Assembly (NCBI GenBank): GCA_949296245.1
Contig: CASFNW010000013.1
Coordinates: 1-64,000 of the forward strand
Length of the DNA: 64,000 nucleotides
Reading direction: 5' to 3'
Source of the DNA: an uncultured bacterium
Lineage (GTDB): Bacteria > Cyanobacteriota > Vampirovibrionia > Gastranaerophilales > Gastranaerophilaceae
A program made the translations under genes and the position numbers. Shown in pieces: positions 1-7,258 of this stretch (its first letter is position 1; each line of letters opens with the position of its first letter). Below the pieces are notes generated by a model, which saw nothing but the letters and a program-made list of their open reading frames with translations, had not been told where the DNA came from and made no database searches.

Positions 1-126
1 GAGCGAACAGCCATGTGAACAAGGTCAACGTAATGGAAAATTTTTAGAATAAAAATTTGAAATGAAGTACTTGACCTTGTGAACGTCAATAATCCAAGAA
101 GCAGTCGGAGTCAGTTGACGATATGA
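1..126 (-). repeat. Dispersed composite repeat, copy A (cut by window start)
   Basis: Read on the minus strand, this begins TCATATCGTCAACTGACTCC at position 126 and continues into a module starting CTTGGATTATTGACG. That module is nearly identical to 54201-54302 on the plus strand. It lies just downstream of hcp. The same opening motif starts the copies near 51.9, 54.0 and 56.7 kb, so this is one member of a multi-copy intergenic family. The window boundary removes its far end. Confidence 0.85.
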
Positions 127-128
127 AA

Positions 129-1661
129 TTATCCGAAAATTTCTTTTAAGTCTCTGTCCGGTGTTGAAATTGGTTTTATCTTAAACTTATCCACAAGAAT
201 ATTAAGCACATTAGGTGATACAAAAGCCGGCAAAGTCGGGCCGAGTCTTATGTTTTCTATACCGAGATACAAAAGTGTAAGCAATATACACACAGCTTTT
301 TGTTCATACCAGGATAAAACAAGAGATAAAGGAAGTTCATTTACGGAACAGTTAAAAGCCTTAGAAAGTTCCACAGCGACTTTTATAGCAGAATAAGCAT
401 CATTACACTGCCCCATATCAAGGAGTCTCGGGATTCCGTTTATAGTACCCAAATCCATATCATTAAAACGAAACTTACCGCACGCAAGAGTCAAAACTAA
501 TGTATCCTTTGGTGTAAGTTTTACAAATTCCGTATAATAATTTCTCCCGGGTTTTGCTCCATCACATCCTCCGACAAGAAATATGTGTTTTAAATCACCT
601 GATTTTACAGCTTCTATAACCTTAGGCGCAACAGAAAGCACTGTTTTGTGACCAAAACCGGTTGTCAGAACATTACCGCCGTTTATACCTGTCATAGGTC
701 TGTTTTCTTTATATCCGCCCAGTTCCAGAGCTTTGTTGATAACAGGAATAAAGTCTTTATCCTCACCAATATGAACAGTGTCAGGATATTCAACAACAGA
801 GGTTGTAAATACTCTGTCTTTATAGCTGTCTTTTACAGGCATGATACAGTTTGTTGTAAACAAAATTGCAGCTGGAATATTATCAAACTCTTTTTGCTGG
901 TTTTGCCATGCAGTACCAAAATTTCCTTTCAGATGAGGATATTTTTTTAACTCCGGATATGCATGGCAAGGCAGCATTTCTCCGTGTGTATAGATATTTA
1001 TTCCTTTATCTTTTGTTTGTTCCAATAACAGTGCAAGATCTTTCAAATCATGTCCTGTTACAACAATAAAAGGACCTTTTTCTATATTTGTTGTGACCAT
1101 AGCCGGTTCCGGAGAACCGTAAGTTTCTGTATTTGCTCTATCCAAAAGCTCCATACATTTAAAATTAATTTCACCTGTTTTTAAAACCAGAGAAAGCAGT
1201 TCATCAGCAGACAATTCTTTTGAAACAGCCTGCAGTGCTTCATAAAAAAATGCATCTACAATTTCATCTTTGTAACCCAGCACTCTTGCATGATGAGCAT
1301 AAGCAGCAATACCTTTTAGCCCGAACAGTATTAAAGATTTGAGGCTTCTTATATCTTCGTTGCAATTCCATACTGATTGTATGTCAAAGTCTATTTCACC
1401 TGCGGCTTTTATTACATTGTCTATGTCTTCTTTAATCGAGTTTGCATCAAAATTTACATTGGTAATAGTAGCAAACAGACCCTCTATCAAAAGTTGTGTA
1501 TTTTTTTCCGTTTGCAGCTGTGTATTAGCCAGTTTTATTAATGAGCTGGTCAACTCATCCTGCAGGTTTGCTACCTCAGGAGTTTTACCGCATACACCGA
1601 TTTGTGTACAACAGGTGCATTTTGCAGTCTGCTCGCATTGAAAACAAAACATCTCGTTCAT
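129..1661 (-). CDS. hcp: Hydroxylamine reductase (hybrid-cluster protein)
   Basis: Cytoplasmic Fe-S enzyme of the hybrid-cluster family, known for hydroxylamine and NO reduction in nitrosative-stress defence. The 510-residue protein has N-terminal cysteines C6, C9, C18 and C24 (spacing CX2CX8CX5C), the class I pattern typical of strict anaerobes. Two extra cysteines (C15, C17) sit inside this region. Conserved hybrid-cluster segments GGCDGAKPGRNYY, LACGKFRFN and GQCNDAYSA are present, so the cluster should assemble. I chose ATG 1661 because GGAGAA lies about 6 nt upstream and the cysteine motif follows at once; the longer reading frame adds 15 unconserved residues. The Crp/Fnr-type gene starting at 1750 is divergent, with a perfect palindrome between. 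Family call is secure; physiological substrate is inferred. Confidence 0.95.
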   Translation of the reverse strand: MNEMFCFQCEQTAKCTCCTQIGVCGKTPEVANLQDELTSSLIKLANTQLQTEKNTQLLIEGLFATITNVNFDANSIKEDIDNVIKAAGEIDFDIQSVWNCNEDIRSLKSLILFGLKGIAAYAHHARVLGYKDEIVDAFFYEALQAVSKELSADELLSLVLKTGEINFKCMELLDRANTETYGSPEPAMVTTNIEKGPFIVVTGHDLKDLALLLEQTKDKGINIYTHGEMLPCHAYPELKKYPHLKGNFGTAWQNQQKEFDNIPAAILFTTNCIMPVKDSYKDRVFTTSVVEYPDTVHIGEDKDFIPVINKALELGGYKENRPMTGINGGNVLTTGFGHKTVLSVAPKVIEAVKSGDLKHIFLVGGCDGAKPGRNYYTEFVKLTPKDTLVLTLACGKFRFNDMDLGTINGIPRLLDMGQCNDAYSAIKVAVELSKAFNCSVNELPLSLVLSWYEQKAVCILLTLLYLGIENIRLGPTLPAFVSPNVLNILVDKFKIKPISTPDRDLKEIFG

Positions 1662-1716
1662 AGTGATTCTCCTTATGTTGTTTATAGAAGTATATTCTGC
1701 TACCATAAAAAAGTCT

Positions 1717-1730
1717 GTTGCAATTGCAAC
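1717..1730. promoter_or_regulatory. Palindromic operator candidate between hcp and the Crp/Fnr gene
   Basis: GTTGCAATTGCAAC is a perfect 14-bp palindrome (GTTGC-N4-GCAAC) in the 88-bp gap between the two divergent starts. The half-site and 4-bp spacer layout resembles known HcpR/Fnr-type sites. It is the obvious binding site for the regulator encoded next to it, controlling hcp and perhaps itself. Binding is inferred. Confidence 0.6.
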
Positions 1731-1749
1731 GAAATTATAAGGTTAGTCT

Positions 1750-2397
1750 ATGAATATATTTCATAATATTTCGGAATCTGAAAAGCACCTGCTGTATAAA
1801 TGTGTAAAGGCAGTATTAAAAAACTATCAAAATGGCGAAATAATATTTTCAGCTGATGAAAATATAGACTCTGTCGGTTATGTCATTGAAGGTAATATAG
1901 AATTGACAAAAAATGACTATAACGGTAATGAAATACTACTTACACGCATAAGCAAAGGAGAAACTTTTGCGGAAACATTTGTGTGTGCCGGAGCAAAAAG
2001 TATCGTACAGGCAAAAGCTATTGACAATACAAAAGTACTCTTTTTAAACCTTAATAACATTTTGAATATTTGTCCGCAAAACTGTATCTTCCACAAAAAG
2101 CTATTGGAAAATTTAATTAAAATAATTGCACAAAAAAATTTGTTTCTCCAAGACAGACTGGAAATGTTTTCTCACAAAATATTGAAAGAAAGAATTTTAT
2201 ATCTGCTGACAAAATACAAATCAGCAGATAGCAGTGTATTTGAAATTCCTTATACAAGAGAACAGATGGCCAAATATCTCGGAGTAAACAGAAGTGCGCT
2301 TTCTAAGGAATTGGCAAAATTGAAAGCTGAAAAATTACTGGATTTTCACAAAAATTCTTTTAAGCTCTTTGTTAATAAAACTTCACAAGAATTTTAA
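1750..2397 (+). CDS. Crp/Fnr-family transcriptional regulator (HcpR-like)
   Basis: A 215-residue protein with the Crp/Fnr layout: an N-terminal cyclic-nucleotide-binding-like beta-roll (about residues 10-115, including GYVIEGNIEL and ISKGETFAE), a long dimer helix, and a C-terminal winged helix. The recognition segment TREQMAKYLGVNRSALSKEL lies near residues 165-185. No N-terminal Fnr cysteine cluster is visible; the scattered cysteines (C10, C17, C76 and two near C115) do not form that motif. Its divergent position to hcp, with a palindrome between, suggests a regulator of nitrosative-stress response as in HcpR systems. An AAGG stands 7 nt before ATG 1750. Family is clear; the HcpR role is inferred from context. 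Confidence 0.88.
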   Translation: MNIFHNISESEKHLLYKCVKAVLKNYQNGEIIFSADENIDSVGYVIEGNIELTKNDYNGNEILLTRISKGETFAETFVCAGAKSIVQAKAIDNTKVLFLNLNNILNICPQNCIFHKKLLENLIKIIAQKNLFLQDRLEMFSHKILKERILYLLTKYKSADSSVFEIPYTREQMAKYLGVNRSALSKELAKLKAEKLLDFHKNSFKLFVNKTSQEF

Positions 2398-2452
2398 AAA
2401 AATAACAATTTTATTTCTTATATATTTTTTATATATATAAGGAATAAAGCTT

Positions 2453-3181
2453 ATGACAAAAATTGGTAATTATTATTGTCACAATACAAATAATATAGAT
2501 AGACGGTCTATGCTTCAAACGGATAGAGGCATTTATATTTGTCCGTGTGAATCCACAAAAATTGAAACAAAAAGATTTGTAGAAATAGAACTGACACAAC
2601 CTTATGTAATAATAGGAGATACAGCAGATATACCCAAATCAGTCATCTACAATCCTATTGATAATATTAAGTATGCTGTTTTAAAAATTTGTAATTTTAA
2701 GTTTAAAGTCGAAGACAATAAAGGTATTAACAGAAAAAATGCAACTAACGAAGAAGTCTGCCTTGCATTATACAGTCAAGCAATAGCTGACGAAATCAGT
2801 AATGTCGGCGCCTGCTATACAGGGGTAAAAAAGGCGTTTTTGTCTGCAGGAATTATTGATGATTACGATGATATGCCAAGAGGAGAAGCAAAAGAATCAA
2901 TACAATACTTTGATGAACATCCGGAAAAATTTAAAAAAGTCACAGTATCTGAAAAAGATTTGAAAAACCTTCCCGCAGGAAGAATAATCGTATTTACAAA
3001 AGATGGTGAAGCCGGACATATATGTATAACCAACGGTAATGGACAAGCAATGAGCAGTTCCACAGACAATCTCGGCTGGCTGGATGAAAAAGGAGAAGGT
3101 GCATCTTATGTCGTCTATGAATTGACAGACGGATGGAAGTATAACAGAAATACAAGAAAACTTACATTTGATAATACATAA
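2453..3181 (+). CDS. Putative CHAP/NlpC-like cysteine hydrolase domain protein
   Basis: I do not recognise the whole 242-residue protein. Its second half resembles a papain-like amidase: a cysteine at the start of a helix (GACYTGVKKAFLSAG, C121), then LPAGRIIVF, then a histidine in GHICITNGNG (H189). CHAP and NlpC/P60 peptidoglycan hydrolases share that Cys...His order. There is no signal peptide, so a wall-hydrolase role would need another export route. The N-terminal 100 residues are rich in Cys and Asp with no motif I know. AAGGA lies 9 nt before the ATG. It follows the Crp/Fnr gene in the same direction after 55 nt. Fold assignment is tentative. Confidence 0.55.
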   Translation: MTKIGNYYCHNTNNIDRRSMLQTDRGIYICPCESTKIETKRFVEIELTQPYVIIGDTADIPKSVIYNPIDNIKYAVLKICNFKFKVEDNKGINRKNATNEEVCLALYSQAIADEISNVGACYTGVKKAFLSAGIIDDYDDMPRGEAKESIQYFDEHPEKFKKVTVSEKDLKNLPAGRIIVFTKDGEAGHICITNGNGQAMSSSTDNLGWLDEKGEGASYVVYELTDGWKYNRNTRKLTFDNT

Positions 3182-3230
3182 TAGCAAAAAAATTTTTTTT
3201 CATATTTTTATAGTACCAAAAAGGTGAACT

Positions 3231-3539
3231 ATGAAAATATTACAAAACGCTAATTCTAATGTAAATTTCTCAGGTCTTGTCCCTAAAAAGAGCTATAAAG
3301 GGCCATTATTAAAGCTGACTGAAACAGACAAAAAAAAGATTTCAGCACTGCAGGAGAATATTGTCAAAATGGAACTGGAGCTGTATGATTTGAGCAGAAT
3401 TTATGATAATAAAAAGCTGACAACAGAAAAACTTGATTATATTTGGGGCATAGAAGAAAGACTAAAAGCGCGGATTGAAAGCTTAAGAGAAAATATCAAC
3501 GCTATTAAAATTAACAGAATTAAAATGCAGGGAAAATAA
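3231..3539 (+). CDS. Small coiled-coil protein with N-terminal NVNFSG motif
   Basis: A 102-residue hypothetical protein. The N-terminus reads MKILQNANSNVNFSG, one of the FxG-type leaders that recur on unrelated proteins in this window. The rest (about 40-100) is charged and strongly helical with heptad-like leucines and isoleucines, suggesting a coiled coil. There are no membrane segments or cysteines. AAGGTG precedes the ATG. It sits 49 nt after the CHAP-like gene, same strand. Function unknown. Confidence 0.7.
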   Translation: MKILQNANSNVNFSGLVPKKSYKGPLLKLTETDKKKISALQENIVKMELELYDLSRIYDNKKLTTEKLDYIWGIEERLKARIESLRENINAIKINRIKMQGK

Positions 3540-3593
3540 AAAAACAATTATTTATTTGATTTTGGAGATTAAATTATATGCTAAAATTCAGTA

Positions 3594-4877
3594 ATGACTA
3601 AAATTAAAGTTCAATCAAGAATACCGGCCCCTGTTTTTATTTTACTGGGTATTATTTTTATTGTAATAATAGGATTTATTATAAAATATGTACTTTTTGA
3701 CTATTCTTTAAGCTATTCTGCAAGAAATAACAGCTATGAATTAATCTTTCTACTTTTATTCTTTTTGCCGATTTTATTTAAGTCTTCTGCCAGCAAACAT
3801 GAATATGTTAGTGAACTTTTAATATCTAATAATACTCTTGAAATTATATATAAGGTAAAAAATAAAGTCTCAAGAAAAGAAGAAATAGCACTTGATAATA
3901 TCAAAGGTTTTAAAATATTTGCTGTACTAAATAATATACAATCCGGCAGAACAAAAGTTCTAAATGCCCAAATTACAACTAAAATAAGACTAACTAATGA
4001 TAAAGTTATAATGTTTGACAATACAAACGATACAAAATTAATAGGATGTCCTTATCAATACATTTTAGACATACTAAAAGTATCTTCACAAATACCAAAC
4101 TTTTCACTTAAATTGACCGGTAACAGTGAATTTGACCTGGCAAATGTAAATTACTTCAAACTTTTTGGCAAAAAATTACCATTTATACATTGTATAAAAT
4201 ATCAATTAAAAGCCACGCCTAAATCAATAAGAATTACTTTGTGCATTAGCTTAATTTTATTTTTATCGTATCTCTGCTTCCTTGTATATATCTATCTGCC
4301 AATGCCTCTTACAAAAGAGGAAAAGCAATATTATCAATTATACAATGAAGCAATGGAACTAAAAAAAAGTAAAAACTATGTTTCTGCAATACAAAAGCTA
4401 AATGCAGCACAAAGTATAATAAGAACATCATCCGACAGTTATCTTCAAAAAGCATACTGCTATGAATACTTGAAACAATATAATTTTTGCATGGAAGAAT
4501 CAAAAGAGGGTTTAAAATATGCTGATAAACCGACAATATATTATAAAGCAAAGAATTATAAATTTAAAGCCAATAACAAGATTGCACTTCATACAGTACT
4601 CGGTGATTGCGGATTAAAAAGCAAAAATTACATAGATTCTATTGAAGCTTTTTCATATGTAATTAACAATGGTAATTATACATATACAGATGCGTTCTTT
4701 AAGCGCGGCAGAGCTTACTACTATACAGGACAATATCAACTTGCTCTTTCAGATTTTACAAAGCATAAAGATATAATTGAAAATTGCTTACAAAATAACT
4801 ATAAATTCTACAATAAACAAGATTTAAAAAAGATTGACCGTTGGATAAATGTAACCAAAAGTAATCTTGATAAATAA
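3594..4877 (+). CDS. Membrane protein with C-terminal TPR-like repeats
   Basis: A 427-residue protein. Two hydrophobic helices are near the N-terminus (about 12-35 and 48-64), then a soluble domain, a third membrane segment around 213-237, and a C-terminal part with helical TPR-like pairs (for example YYQLYNEAMELKKSKNYVSA and TDAFFKRGRAYYYTGQYQLA). The topology would place the repeats on one face of the membrane as a docking surface. The start is awkward: a good GGAGATT site serves ATG 3578, which opens a 7-codon frame ending at 3601 that overlaps this start in another frame. Translation of this gene may therefore depend on re-initiation. Function unknown. Confidence 0.75.
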   Translation: MTKIKVQSRIPAPVFILLGIIFIVIIGFIIKYVLFDYSLSYSARNNSYELIFLLLFFLPILFKSSASKHEYVSELLISNNTLEIIYKVKNKVSRKEEIALDNIKGFKIFAVLNNIQSGRTKVLNAQITTKIRLTNDKVIMFDNTNDTKLIGCPYQYILDILKVSSQIPNFSLKLTGNSEFDLANVNYFKLFGKKLPFIHCIKYQLKATPKSIRITLCISLILFLSYLCFLVYIYLPMPLTKEEKQYYQLYNEAMELKKSKNYVSAIQKLNAAQSIIRTSSDSYLQKAYCYEYLKQYNFCMEESKEGLKYADKPTIYYKAKNYKFKANNKIALHTVLGDCGLKSKNYIDSIEAFSYVINNGNYTYTDAFFKRGRAYYYTGQYQLALSDFTKHKDIIENCLQNNYKFYNKQDLKKIDRWINVTKSNLDK

Positions 4878-4990
4878 GCATATTATTAAAGCTAATTACA
4901 TCACAAACAGATAATAAAACTATATTGTAAACGATTCACTGAGTAGTGATATCCTAATGTATAAAAAAACTTTAAATATAAAGCTCTTTA

Positions 4991-5130
4991 ATCTAATCTA
5001 GTGTCGCAGTTGCCGCCGGCTGACCGCAGCCGGCACCTGCTCACCTTTTCAAATGACACTCAAAAAATTCGTTCACGTCATTTCATTATTCCTTATCACG
5101 AATTTTTCTCGGACAAATTTTAGTATTAAC
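4991..5130 (-). repeat. Inverted partial copy of the 21.3-21.7 kb mosaic repeat
   Basis: Positions 4991-5022 match 21653-21684 in reverse complement at 31 of 32 bases (core GCGACACTAGATTAGAT). The distal end carries a TTGTCCGAGAAAAATTCGTG-type segment on the minus strand, resembling 21347-21370. Between them, 5015-5034 forms an 8-bp GC-rich hairpin (GCCGGCTG/CAGCCGGC). The 4878-5130 gap has no gene. Its GC-rich blocks stand out against AT-rich surroundings. Confidence 0.75.
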
Positions 5131-5131
5131 A

Positions 5132-5153
5132 AAAAATACCCCGGATTGGACTC
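5132..5153 (-). repeat. att-like duplicate of tRNA-Arg 3' end
   Basis: This 22-bp stretch is identical to 6952-6973. It contains the 3' acceptor arm and part of the T arm of tRNA-Arg plus five bases beyond. The similarity stops abruptly after GGACTC, where tRNA sequence gives way to unrelated DNA. This is what a displaced attachment site would look like. Confidence 0.75.
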
Positions 5154-5260
5154 TCCTGAGATGTAGGCGAGCATCACGAGCCGTACATATCAGGATACTC
5201 GAACGGGTAGAACCAAGCGAACATTCCCAACAGGAATGTGAGTCGTGAGTGTAAAAGAAC

Positions 5261-5304
5261 AACCAGTTCGGGAATATTTGACAACCAGTTTGGGAATTTT
5301 GGGA
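5261..5304 (+). repeat. Two tandem 22-bp iteron-like repeats at left end of insert
   Basis: Copies at 5261-5282 and 5283-5304 share AACCAGTT[C/T]GGGAAT followed by a T-rich tail. Related sequence in the opposite orientation occurs at 6781-6819 near the other end of the insert. Paired repeats facing inward are common where a recombinase or replication protein binds element ends. Role not shown. Confidence 0.6.
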
Positions 5305-5421
5305 TAGGTAAATTTGAAAAGCTAAATTAATGTTATAAATTTTTAAATTAATAAAATAACAAAAATTTTTTTTTTACAAGTTTTATTAAAGTAATAGCAC
5401 TTTAATAGGAATTCTATTTAA

Positions 5422-6666
5422 ATGAAGACACTCGTAAACCTATCAAATAATCCAATCAAAAAAACTATTAGTAATTCTATTCAAAAAAAAGAAATTTTAC
5501 CTTGTACTTTACAAGCTATGAAAATTAATGTTTCCCAAAATACTGAAAAAGTTTTGCATATATGTACAAAAAAACGCAATGGAACTCCCATAGATATTTA
5601 TATATTAAAAGATAAATATGGAAACAACATTGGAAGTCGAACGCTTTATCAAAACGCTCTAATTCGAAGTATCGACATAATAAGAAATTCTGTTCAATGG
5701 GATAAAAATATTCTACCAATATCTAGATTTGACACAATTAATACCACATATAAGAATTCTCTTAAATTAGGAAATAGGATTTTACAAAAAACTCAAACTT
5801 TTTCAGAAACATATAAAAAGTATAATCCTCCCTTAAACTCTAAAAAACAGTTAGATACTCATAACTTAAACTCCTTCTATCATTTTATGGTTAGAGTTAA
5901 AGAAAAAATCAATCCCAGAGGACACAAAAAGATATTCCAAGAAGTATTACAAATTGAAGGAAACAAAAATCCAATAAAAAAATTTTTCAAACTTGATTTG
6001 CAAATGAAAGCAAGTGGTGATACAGAAATAAACTCATATACGCATTCTAAAAATGTAGAATTAAATACGGACAATCCTTATTTTACAATTGGATTGTTAC
6101 AAGCAAAAGATATGATAAAGGGAAGATATAGAGCTTTAGCAAAAAAAAATAAGATGGATGGAATAGAACCTCCTTTATATTTTGACAATGTAGGAAATAG
6201 AAGTCTAGGTTCAAGGGGTGGAGTTGTTCCAAGTGATAACTCATATGTTGGAATAAATTTCTCTTTAGCTGACGACAAAACAAAACTAGTAAAAATCTTA
6301 GGTCATGAATGCGAACATCTTTTTAAGCAAAATGCATATATACATTTATCAGGCTTACAAAATATGATGAGCGAAAATATTATTTCAAAAAGATTTTTTA
6401 GAGGTATCGAAAAACGTTTTAATTTAATAAAAAAGAACACTCAAAAATACCAAGATGCAGTTCAGTGTTTATATGAAAAAAATAATTATGAAAAGTTAGT
6501 TGTCACTAACGGAGAATTTGATATAAACAAATACAATAATCTTTACAAAGAAAAATGTGCAAATTTGGCAGGAGAAATAGAAGTTGAAGACTTTCAAGAA
6601 TACCTTAAAGACCTAAGGCAAAATTTTAGTTTATTTAACAGAAATTATGTTCTTCAAAAAAAATGA
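5422..6666 (+). CDS. Hypothetical protein with HExxH metallopeptidase-like motif
   Basis: A 414-residue protein of no family I recognise. The strongest signal is GHECEHLFKQN at residues 294-304: H295-E296-x-x-H299 is the zinc-peptidase HExxH pattern, placed in a likely helix. A third ligand is not obvious; candidates are the glutamates in the C-terminal helical region (GEIEVEDF). The N-terminal half is basic and Lys/Asn-rich. No signal peptide or membrane helix is seen. It is the only gene in the 1.8-kb insert at tRNA-Arg, so it may be cargo such as a toxin or effector. Metallopeptidase activity is a guess from the motif alone. Confidence 0.6.
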   Translation: MKTLVNLSNNPIKKTISNSIQKKEILPCTLQAMKINVSQNTEKVLHICTKKRNGTPIDIYILKDKYGNNIGSRTLYQNALIRSIDIIRNSVQWDKNILPISRFDTINTTYKNSLKLGNRILQKTQTFSETYKKYNPPLNSKKQLDTHNLNSFYHFMVRVKEKINPRGHKKIFQEVLQIEGNKNPIKKFFKLDLQMKASGDTEINSYTHSKNVELNTDNPYFTIGLLQAKDMIKGRYRALAKKNKMDGIEPPLYFDNVGNRSLGSRGGVVPSDNSYVGINFSLADDKTKLVKILGHECEHLFKQNAYIHLSGLQNMMSENIISKRFFRGIEKRFNLIKKNTQKYQDAVQCLYEKNNYEKLVVTNGEFDINKYNNLYKEKCANLAGEIEVEDFQEYLKDLRQNFSLFNRNYVLQKK

Positions 6667-6780
6667 CTATGTAAATATAACCAATCTCATTATAAATTGT
6701 AGAAAGATTTTCAAGTGAATTAAATTGAAATAAATTTCCACCTAAATTAAATTTTTGAAAAATTTTCCAACACTGTCCTG

Positions 6781-6819
6781 TCCCAAAATTCCTGAACTGT
6801 CCCGAATTTCTTAAACTGT
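6781..6819 (-). repeat. Inverted iteron-like repeats at right end of insert
   Basis: On the minus strand, 6781-6800 reads ACAGTTCAGGAATTTTGGGA and 6801-6819 reads ACAGTTTAAGAAATTCGGG. These resemble the left-end copy AACCAGTTTGGGAATTTTGG at 5283 but point inward. The rest of 6667-6956 holds no gene; 6840-6880 adds short repeats of the type GACACTGTCT / AGACATTGAC. Confidence 0.5.
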
Positions 6820-6956
6820 GTCTAAATTCTCGCCATTTAAGGTTTTGAGACACTGTCTTGTTTTAGACATTGACGGACAGTAATCGGACTTTTTTGCCAG
6901 TTCAGGAATTTCTAGTGAGAGTCCACAGGTTCTTTAAACTTTGCAATTCACAAAAA

Positions 6957-7030
6957 TACCCCGGATTGGACTCGAACCAACGACGCACAGCTTAGGACGC
7001 TATCGCTCTATCCAACTGAGCTACCGGGGC
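6957..7030 (-). tRNA. tRNA-Arg(CCT)
   Basis: A 74-nt cloverleaf on the minus strand. The acceptor GCCCCGG pairs with CCGGGGT, the D arm is GCTC/GAGC, the anticodon stem ATAGC/GCTGT holds loop GTCCTAA with anticodon CCT, and the T arm is GTTGG/CCAAT. It decodes AGG. CCA is not encoded. Its 3' end is duplicated at 5132-5153 and parts of its 5' half recur at 7059-7072 and 7105-7124. Confidence 0.95.
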
Positions 7031-7104
7031 ATTTTGCCTTCTTTTCCCGATTATTTTCAGTTGGATAGAGCCTAATTTTAACTCACAAGCTCACCGCTTG
7101 TTTT

Positions 7105-7124
7105 GCCAACTGAGCTACCGGGGC
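7105..7124 (-). pseudogene. tRNA-Arg 5'-end fragment
   Basis: On the minus strand this reads GCCCCGGTAGCTCAGTTGGC, matching the first 19 nt of the neighbouring tRNA-Arg. What follows does not fold as a tRNA. A D-arm fragment in the opposite orientation (AGTTGGATAGAGC, 7060-7072) lies between the two. These look like debris of duplication or integration at the tRNA. The remaining bases between 7031 and 7258 show no gene. Confidence 0.8.
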
Positions 7125-7258
7125 AGGTTATTAATAATTTTCATTCTTTTTATGCAGAACAAAAATTACAACATACATTCTATAATAACCATACTCAAAA
7201 ATCATCACAAAAAACAATCTTTATTGAAATAAAACAAAAAATTTTATATCATTATTCT

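Larger units (their letters stand above)
5132..6973. mobile_element. Small tRNA-Arg-associated insert with 22-bp direct repeats
   Basis: The last 22 bp at the tRNA-Arg 3' side (6952-6973, including TACCCCGGATTGGACTC) recur exactly at 5132-5153. The intact tRNA lies at one end and the orphan 3' copy at the other, the arrangement left by site-specific integration into a tRNA gene. The 1.8-kb interior carries one gene (5422-6666) and two sets of short repeats facing inward from the ends. No integrase or transposase is present. It could be a satellite or decayed island mobilised in trans, or a simple duplication. Confidence 0.6.

Noticed and set aside
7031-7124. A second complete tRNA beside tRNA-Arg
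   Set aside because: Only the first 19 nt match; the remaining sequence cannot form anticodon and T arms.
7103-7258. N-terminal 52-codon extension of the zinc alcohol dehydrogenase
   Set aside because: It runs through a tRNA fragment and has no family similarity; the conserved domain begins at 7259-7271.
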